Below are positions 59,208 to 64,000 of a stretch of DNA of 64,000 nt, piece after piece. Source of the stretch: an uncultured SAR86 cluster bacterium (GTDB lineage Bacteria; Pseudomonadota; Gammaproteobacteria; Magnimaribacterales; Magnimaribacteraceae). The position numbers were made by a program, and so were the translations under genes. Under the pieces are notes generated by a model. It made no database searches and was not told the DNA's origin. It saw only the letters and a program-made list of their open reading frames with translations. The stretch is taken from positions 1 through 64,000 of the forward strand of contig CALJVP010000001.1 in NCBI GenBank assembly GCA_937773605.1, given 5' to 3'. The number at the start of each line of letters is the position of its first letter. Within the stretch, counting starts at the first letter, position 1.

Positions 59208-60175
59208 ATCCCAAGTTATTTATCATTCCAGTGTAAGCACGATCCACTAGCATTGTTGCATCGCCAAACCCTTCTTCCCATTCCTCTGCTGGATGGCTAT
59301 TAAGAACTTCTTCTAAATTCTTTCCTTGATCAATCAAGCTTTGTATTCTGTCTCTAACAACAACCAGCATGTCTATGTAGTTTTGCATGTCTTGAGTTGT
59401 GGAAATGGGCCCATGTCCAGGAACCACAATGGTCTCATCGTTCACCACTGAAAGGATTGATCGGCAGAAGTTGATAATTCCATCTATATTTCCACCATTT
59501 CCAGCATCTATAAATGGAAAACCTGACATATTGAAAACATCCCCCATGTGTAAGATATTGGATTGCTTTAGGTATACCGCTGTGTCACCAGTTGTGTGAG
59601 CGGACCCAAAGTTATATAAGCCTATTTCTTCTCCGTTCAAATTTACAGTCATGGTGTCTTGATAGGTAAGTTGCGGAAGGGCATGTGGAGGGTAGGGTTG
59701 TTGCGGATAAACCACGCTTACAAGATTAATAGGCTGAGGGTTTATCATCATGTAACGTGAGTTTTCGTGAGCTATAATTTTTGATCCTGTTTTTCCAAAA
59801 GCTAAATTTCCTTCGGCATGATCAAAATGCCAGTGACTGTTAACTATATAATCTATTTTCTTTCCACCAACTTTTCTAATAGCCCTCATGATTTTATTCT
59901 TTAATTGAGGAAATTGATCATCAACTATTAGTACGCCATCCTTTCCGGAATTAACCAATATATTTCCTCCCAGGCCAAATAAGACATGATTGTTTTCATT
60001 AATTTTTTCTATTGTTATCTCAGCCTTCTCAAAGTCCCATCCAAAAGCATCCAAGACCGCTTGTTGACCCTCTTGATAAGATTCTTTCTCCTTCTGAATG
60101 ATGACCACTAAAAGCATTAATAGAGAAACTAAGAGACGCAATTAACAGAACGATTCCATAAACATTTTTTTTCAT
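59206..60175 (-). CDS. Exported metallo-beta-lactamase-fold hydrolase (one frameshift near the N-terminus)
   Basis: Predicted secreted zinc hydrolase of about 320 residues. The metal motif is IVNSHWHFDHAEGN, with FGSAHTTGDTAVYL and VVPGHGPIST as later ligand regions. The uninterrupted frame opens only at a poor TTG (60141). In another frame an ATG at 60175, with AGGA seven bases before it, gives MKKNVYGIVLLIASLSFSIN, a clear signal peptide. One missing base near 60085 (in the GGAGAAAGAATC region) would join the two. The fold includes lactonases, sulfatases and glyoxalase II types; the substrate is unknown. Confidence 0.8.
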
Positions 60176-60269
60176 AATAATTCCTGAAGTAATTTCATTA
60201 ATACATTTTTAAATCTCTGTGGTCTCAAAGTCAAATTAATTACATCCTATTAATTAGATCTCGTACAAA

Positions 60270-60295
60270 AAAAAGAGCTCCAAAGAGCTCTTTTT
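60270..60295. terminator. Bidirectional terminator after the lipoprotein gene
   Basis: AAAAAGAGCTC and GAGCTCTTTTT form an 11-bp stem with loop CAAA, with A and T runs on either side. It follows the lipoprotein gene on the minus strand. Confidence 0.88.
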
Positions 60296-60309
60296 CACTA
60301 CAACCAAAT

Positions 60310-61130
60310 TTACATATCTGTAGTACGAAACATCATGCTGTCGTAGAGTGCCATTTCTGGATTGCAATCTGCTTGCGGTCCTTGAACGGCTGGTGCTGTA
60401 GAAGCAAACAATGCACTCCCAGCTTCTCTGCTCTCTTCAGAGTCCCATACATGATGAAAGGCATAGTCATAGGCTCCTGCAGTTGAACCTGGAATAGGAG
60501 TTTCAAAATCAGGCACGTGTATTGAATACCAATAAGAATCTCTACCAGCTGCATCAGATGCTGCGTCTAGCCACTGATTGTACTCTTGAGAAGAGGCTAT
60601 TAATTGCTCTTCTTGAAAGTCTTCTGTGTAACTGCAGAAATTAAATCCTACAACTCCACCTGGAACTTCATCTACTACATTAGGTGCTCTTAAAAAGCTA
60701 ACATCAAAACCGTAATTTTGAACTATGCCATTGGAAGAAGCTCCACATGAAATTATTGAGCTTGTTTTTTCAGTCCAATCAGCTGCTGGTCCGTCTACCC
60801 ATTCTTGCCAGCCCACTAAGCTTGCCTCTTTAGAAGGCCAAACTAAAACCCAAAGTCCATCAAAAAGATCTGTTTCAACTCTTGGAGTTAAGCCAACTGA
60901 ACGAGGAACAGAGTTAGGTCCTAAATCATCCAAAATATTATTCCAGTCTTTCAATAGTCCTTGGAAGGATTCTTCAGACATGTCAGGACCAAAATCACAA
61001 AAAAGGTATTCTGCATAGACACCGCCGACTGCCGAACCTTTTATTGTTTGTTTAGTTTCTTCGCCTGAGCATGACACCAAAATAAAGCTTAAGAAAATAG
61101 CTATTAAAGCTACAATTGTTTGTTTTTCAT
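60310..61130 (-). CDS. Lipoprotein with two similar domains (one frameshift in the signal peptide)
   Basis: Protein of about 273 residues, family not recognised. The mature part shows two comparable halves: the first from YLFCDFGPDMSEESFQGLL to SIISCG, the second from FNFCSYTEDFQEEQLIASS to ADCNPEM, each opening with FC and ending with another Cys. This looks like an internal duplication, perhaps of alpha/beta-barrel domains. The true start is probably the ATG at 61130 behind GGAG: one missing A in the AACAATTG region near 61116 joins MKNKQ to IVALIAIFLSFILVSC, a signal peptide with lipobox LVSC. A palindrome lies upstream. Confidence 0.72.
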
Positions 61131-61165
61131 TTATCTCTCCTTATTATTAATATGAAATCCTTTTC

Positions 61166-61190
61166 CAATAAACGAAATTAACGTTTATTG
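61166..61190. promoter_or_regulatory. Perfect 9-bp palindrome, possible operator of the lipoprotein gene
   Basis: CAATAAACG and CGTTTATTG are perfect inverted repeats separated by 7 nt. They lie 36 nt upstream of the corrected lipoprotein start, where a promoter is expected, and no T-run follows. A dimeric regulator site is more likely than a terminator. The regulator is unknown. Confidence 0.5.
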
Positions 61191-61351
61191 AATCTATGAA
61201 ATTTTATTCTGACACGTTTTTTAACTTGTATGTAAATTAATCAAATTATTTTAATACTTACAATAATCTAATAAAAAGAGCTTTAAAATTTTTAAATTTT
61301 TTGACTGTCCTTATACAACATAGAGCGTTAGAATTGCCGTCCTGATTATTG

Positions 61352-61442
61352 GGAGAGGTGGCTGAGTGGTTGAAAGCGCTCCCCTGCTAAGGGAGTATAG
61401 GGTTAACCCCTATCGAGGGTTCGAATCCCTCCCTCTCCGCCA
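61352..61442 (+). tRNA. tRNA-Ser (anticodon GCT)
   Basis: A 91-nt tRNA with the long variable arm of the serine type. Acceptor arms are GGAGAGG and CCTCTCC, the anticodon loop is CTGCTAA (anticodon GCT, reading AGC/AGU), the variable arm is formed by TAGGGTTAACCCCTA, and the T arm GAGGG TTCGAAT CCCTC. CCA is encoded. A TAGAAT hexamer at 61329-61334 could be its -10 box. Confidence 0.97.
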
Positions 61443-61524
61443 GTAATCTACTTTTCTTTCTGAATTAAAACTATTTGACTAAGTTATTGAACGGAGTAGG
61501 GTAATTAATCTAAATGCAAATATT

Positions 61525-62082
61525 ATGTATAAAAAAAGCCTACTATTACTTTCTTTCTTTTTATTTTCCAGCTTATCTCTCGGCATGGACCTTAACTGCA
61601 GTATTGATAAAGAGTTAAGTAATGATAATTTTCAGAAACTAAAACAATTCAGACAACAAGCCTCTTCAATATGTCTAAATTGCGTTGGTAAAGAGTGCGA
61701 AATGAAATCTTGGCAAAAAGAACAAGCCGGAGATGCCACTATGTGTAAATTACTTTTTTGCACTGCTACCAAAGTTTCTCGTAGCTTTAAAAGACCCGAT
61801 GGAGCAAAAAAAGGAAGAACAAAGATTAAATTTAATTACAACATTTCAGAAGAAGGGCAAATTAAAGGCATAAGAATAAAATCAACCTCTGGAAAAATGA
61901 ATGACAGACAGGCTTATAAGTACCTTCAAAGCTTTGTTAGAAAGACAATATTTGAGCCCTTAGTGATTGATGATAAGGAATACAAGATATCTAATCTTAC
62001 GGCTGAAGTTGTTGTAAATATTGGCGGAAATCAGGATCTTAATAAATACAACGCAGCAGACAGCAAACTTTGGACAAATTAA
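61525..62082 (+). CDS. Exported Cys-rich protein with a TonB-C-like domain
   Basis: Protein of 185 residues. A signal peptide (about 1-20, ending LSLG) is followed by a Cys-rich part (CSIDKE, CLNCVGKECEM, CKLLFCTAT). The second half, FNYNISEEGQIKGIRIKSTS and then FVRKTIFEPLVIDDKEY, resembles the beta-beta-alpha-beta domain at the C-terminus of TonB-type proteins. No membrane anchor or proline-rich spacer is present, so it is not a standard TonB. Function unknown. It follows tRNA-Ser. Confidence 0.6.
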   Translation: MYKKSLLLLSFFLFSSLSLGMDLNCSIDKELSNDNFQKLKQFRQQASSICLNCVGKECEMKSWQKEQAGDATMCKLLFCTATKVSRSFKRPDGAKKGRTKIKFNYNISEEGQIKGIRIKSTSGKMNDRQAYKYLQSFVRKTIFEPLVIDDKEYKISNLTAEVVVNIGGNQDLNKYNAADSKLWTN

Positions 62083-62276
62083 TAATTTTTTGGTTAAAAA
62101 CCTAAAGAAGCATTAGTTTGATGTATAAATTTAATGCTCCTAAAGGCGTGTTAGGTAACCTAGAAGCGGTTATAATTCCTGACACAATTTATTATAGCGA
62201 TTTAAGGCCTCTAACTAAATTTGTTTTAATTCTCTAGTATTATAAACACTGAAATAATATTATTTAGAATAAGGAA

Positions 62277-63373
62277 ATGAATACAACTAGAGTAAGATAT
62301 TTTAAATTCTATCAAAGGAGATTTAGGGGAAGAGGATTACCTGGAACCTTTAGAAATTCTTGTTAGATCGTTAAATAATGAAGCTAATTTAAGTTATTTA
62401 GGATCATTGGGTGCAAAATTTCAAATAACTAACCACCTTCAAACTCGAGCAAAAATATTTGATTACGTTAGCTCACATGAATTAAAACAGCCGTCTTCTC
62501 CCATATTCGTAATAGGCCTTCCTCGATCAGGAACAACCCATCTTTTTAATCTCTTAAGCCAAGATAAAGCTCACAGGAGTGCATTATTTTGGGAAATTAT
62601 GTATCCGTTTCCTCTGTCCAAGAAAGGCTCTTTCTCACAAAGGAAGAAACTATTCAAAGCTGATGTTGTTCTTTACTTTAAGAATAAATTTACACCCGGA
62701 CTTGATGATTTGCATTATATTGAATCTACTAGCCCTGAAGAGTGCCTCTTAATAAAAACACTGAGTTTAAGAAGCATGGTTTACGTTTACATGGCAAACA
62801 TTCCTACTTATCAAGACTATATTCAGAAAGCTGATTTCTTACCTGCTTTTGAGTGGCATAAACGCTTCTTACAATGCCTTGAAGTAGAAGATAAGCCTGA
62901 GCGTTGGCTTTTAAAAGATCCCTGCCATCTGGAACATATACCTGAGATTCTAGAGACCTATCCGGATGCAAAGTTTATCTACATAAACAGAGATCCATCA
63001 GAGACGATACCTTCCATATGCAGTCTAACCGCAACCGTCAGATCTGGTTTTACTGATTCTGTGGATACCAATTTAATAGGCTCGTCAAACACTAGAGTTT
63101 TGGAAGAATGTTTTAAATAAATACTCAAATGCTAAAGATGGCATTGACCCTTCTAAACTAATCACTGTGTCTTATGAAGATCTAATTATTGACCCCATTG
63201 GCATGGCGAAGAGTATTTATAATCAATTTAATCTTGAACTGGATATTAAAACAGAAAACAGTATGTTAGATTACTTGACCAAATCAACCGGTGGATACAA
63301 AAAGAAACATGACTACGCACCGGAAGATTTTGGACTTACTAAAGAATTGATTCGTAATGAATTAATTTTTTAA
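62277..63373 (+). pseudogene. Sulfotransferase family protein (two indels)
   Basis: Predicted PAPS-dependent sulfotransferase of about 365 residues when repaired. The ATG at 62277 with AAGGAA before it gives MNTTRV; one extra A at 62295 then shifts the frame to DILNSIKGDLGEEDYLEPLE, the usual family N-terminus. The 5'-phosphosulfate loop is VIGLPRSGTTHLFNLLS and the 3'-phosphate site is KFIYINRDPSETIPSICSL. A second extra base (T run near 63112) separates the tail, which resumes as NKYSNAKDGIDPSKLITVSY and ends at 63373. The acceptor molecule is unknown. A small kinase gene follows. Confidence 0.78.
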
Positions 63374-63404
63374 ACAAAAACTTAATAATTTAAAAAAAGA
63401 TATT

Positions 63405-63815
63405 ATGAAGATATTGATCATGGGTCTCCCGGGCAGCGGTAAAACGTATTTAGCAGAAAGACTCCAACCTCTGCTGGAGGCAGCTTGGTATAACGCAGAT
63501 AAAGTAAGAGGCATGGCTGGAGATTGGGACTTTAGTGATGATGGGAGAACTCGTCAAAGCTTAAGAATGAAGAACCTTGCTGATTTCGAAACCTCTCATA
63601 ATAGATTTGTAATTTGCGATTTCGTCTGTCCTACAGAAGAAACAAGAAATATCTTTGATCCTGATATTTTAATCTGGTTAGACACAATTAAAGAAGGTAG
63701 ATTTGAAGATACAAATAAAATTTTTGAAGAACCTTCGAGCTGTGATTTTAAAATAGAAGAATGGAATGAAACTAATCACATAACCATAGCAGAGGAGTTA
63801 AAAAATAATGTTTGA
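63405..63815 (+). CDS. Small P-loop kinase (APS-kinase-like)
   Basis: Predicted kinase of 136 residues. The Walker A motif is GLPGSGKT (7-14), followed by YLAERLQPLLEAAWYNADKVRG; FVICDFVCPTEETRNIF resembles the APS kinase region around its Walker B motif. It is shorter than normal CysC (about 200 residues), so the substrate may differ from adenylyl sulfate. It overlaps the next gene by 8 nt and follows the sulfotransferase, which hints at activation of sulfate or another small molecule. Confidence 0.75.
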   Translation: MKILIMGLPGSGKTYLAERLQPLLEAAWYNADKVRGMAGDWDFSDDGRTRQSLRMKNLADFETSHNRFVICDFVCPTEETRNIFDPDILIWLDTIKEGRFEDTNKIFEEPSSCDFKIEEWNETNHITIAEELKNNV

Positions 63816-64000
63816 TTGGAAGAAACCAACCGTTCAGATGCTTGGAAGATGGCAGCCTTGGCACAATGGACATCAAGAGTTGTTTAAAAGAGCAGTGGCT
63901 AAAACAGGGCAAGTTGCCATCCAAGTTCGAGATGTTCATGGGGCTTCAGGTGGAGATGGGCAAGATGATAACCCATTTAACTGGGATACGGTTTGTCAGA
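63808..64000 (+). CDS. Nucleotidyltransferase, HxGH type (3' end outside window)
   Basis: The first 64 residues are visible. LGRWQPWHNGHQELFKRAVA carries the HxGH motif (HNGH) of the cytidylyl/adenylyltransferase superfamily, in a form like GRFQPFHxGH of NadM-type enzymes. The ATG at 63808 overlaps the kinase stop by 8 nt, so the two are probably coupled and may act one after the other. The reaction cannot be named from this part. Confidence 0.75.
   Translation, partial: MFDWKKPTVQMLGRWQPWHNGHQELFKRAVAKTGQVAIQVRDVHGASGGDGQDDNPFNWDTVCQ

Noticed and set aside
61131-63373. Genomic island integrated at tRNA-Ser
   Set aside because: Accessory genes flank the tRNA on both sides, but no integrase and no repeated 3' tRNA end were seen.

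Overview
The window is a stretch of bacterial chromosome, AT-rich by eye (composition not computed), from a gammaproteobacterium. Gene order supports this: leuCDB-asd-(fimV)-truA-trpF-...-accD-folC-dedD-cvpA-purF is the pseudomonad/gammaproteobacterial order, and mltF/purL, ppiB-lpxH/cysS, alaS-lysC and topA near lexA are also gammaproteobacterial neighbours. Low G+C, very small gaps, domain-stripped proteins (a mini-FimV, an MltF without its binding domain), TonB-dependent receptors and a sulfotransferase suggest a streamlined marine lineage such as SAR86. That placement is inference.

Layout. 1-812: 5'-truncated class 2 pyrD with three indels. 0.8-5.6 kb: topA, then lexA divergent from a 5'-nucleotidase gene, the two promoters sharing one LexA box; then thrH. 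5.6-10.4 kb: prpBCD (methylcitrate cycle) and a flavoprotein. 11.1-24.8 kb: aroC and a long, tightly packed run on one strand for leucine, aspartate-family and tryptophan synthesis, tRNA pseudouridylation, fatty acid and folate synthesis and purine synthesis. 24.8-30.2 kb: acnB, a DUF1289 protein with miaE, and an SOS-controlled umuDC. 30.2-30.4 kb: a dense intergenic region with a LexA box, a palindrome and a C-rich hairpin element. 30.4-39 kb: a membrane protein, lpxH, a cyclophilin lipoprotein, gltX-cysS, a Cas4-like nuclease, tRNA-Asn, uvrB and a small lytic transglycosylase. 39.1-49.9 kb: purL, two Nudix hydrolases, a gamma-carbonic-anhydrase-like protein, a dienelactone hydrolase, alaS, lysC and a small membrane protein.

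49.9-54.3 kb is an iron block: an FTR1-type permease and a TonB-dependent receptor, each behind Fur-box-like sequence, then convergent hemH. From 54.4 kb the content is accessory: a TPR lipoprotein, a nitroreductase, a second TonB receptor, a metallo-beta-lactamase-fold hydrolase, a duplicated-domain lipoprotein, tRNA-Ser, a Cys-rich exported protein, a sulfotransferase, a small P-loop kinase and the start of a nucleotidyltransferase.

Two cross-cutting signals stand out. First, DNA-damage control: strong 20-bp LexA boxes sit at lexA/nucleotidase and at umuDC. Second, a C-rich-loop hairpin followed by a terminator-like structure occurs twice (about 30.37 and 53.24 kb) and could be a small-RNA or mRNA-leader family with an anti-Shine-Dalgarno loop. 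Single-base indels interrupt pyrD and five of the genes beyond 54 kb, while no gene in 0.8-54.3 kb shows one. I read these as probable sequence errors near low-quality ends, with recent decay as the alternative.
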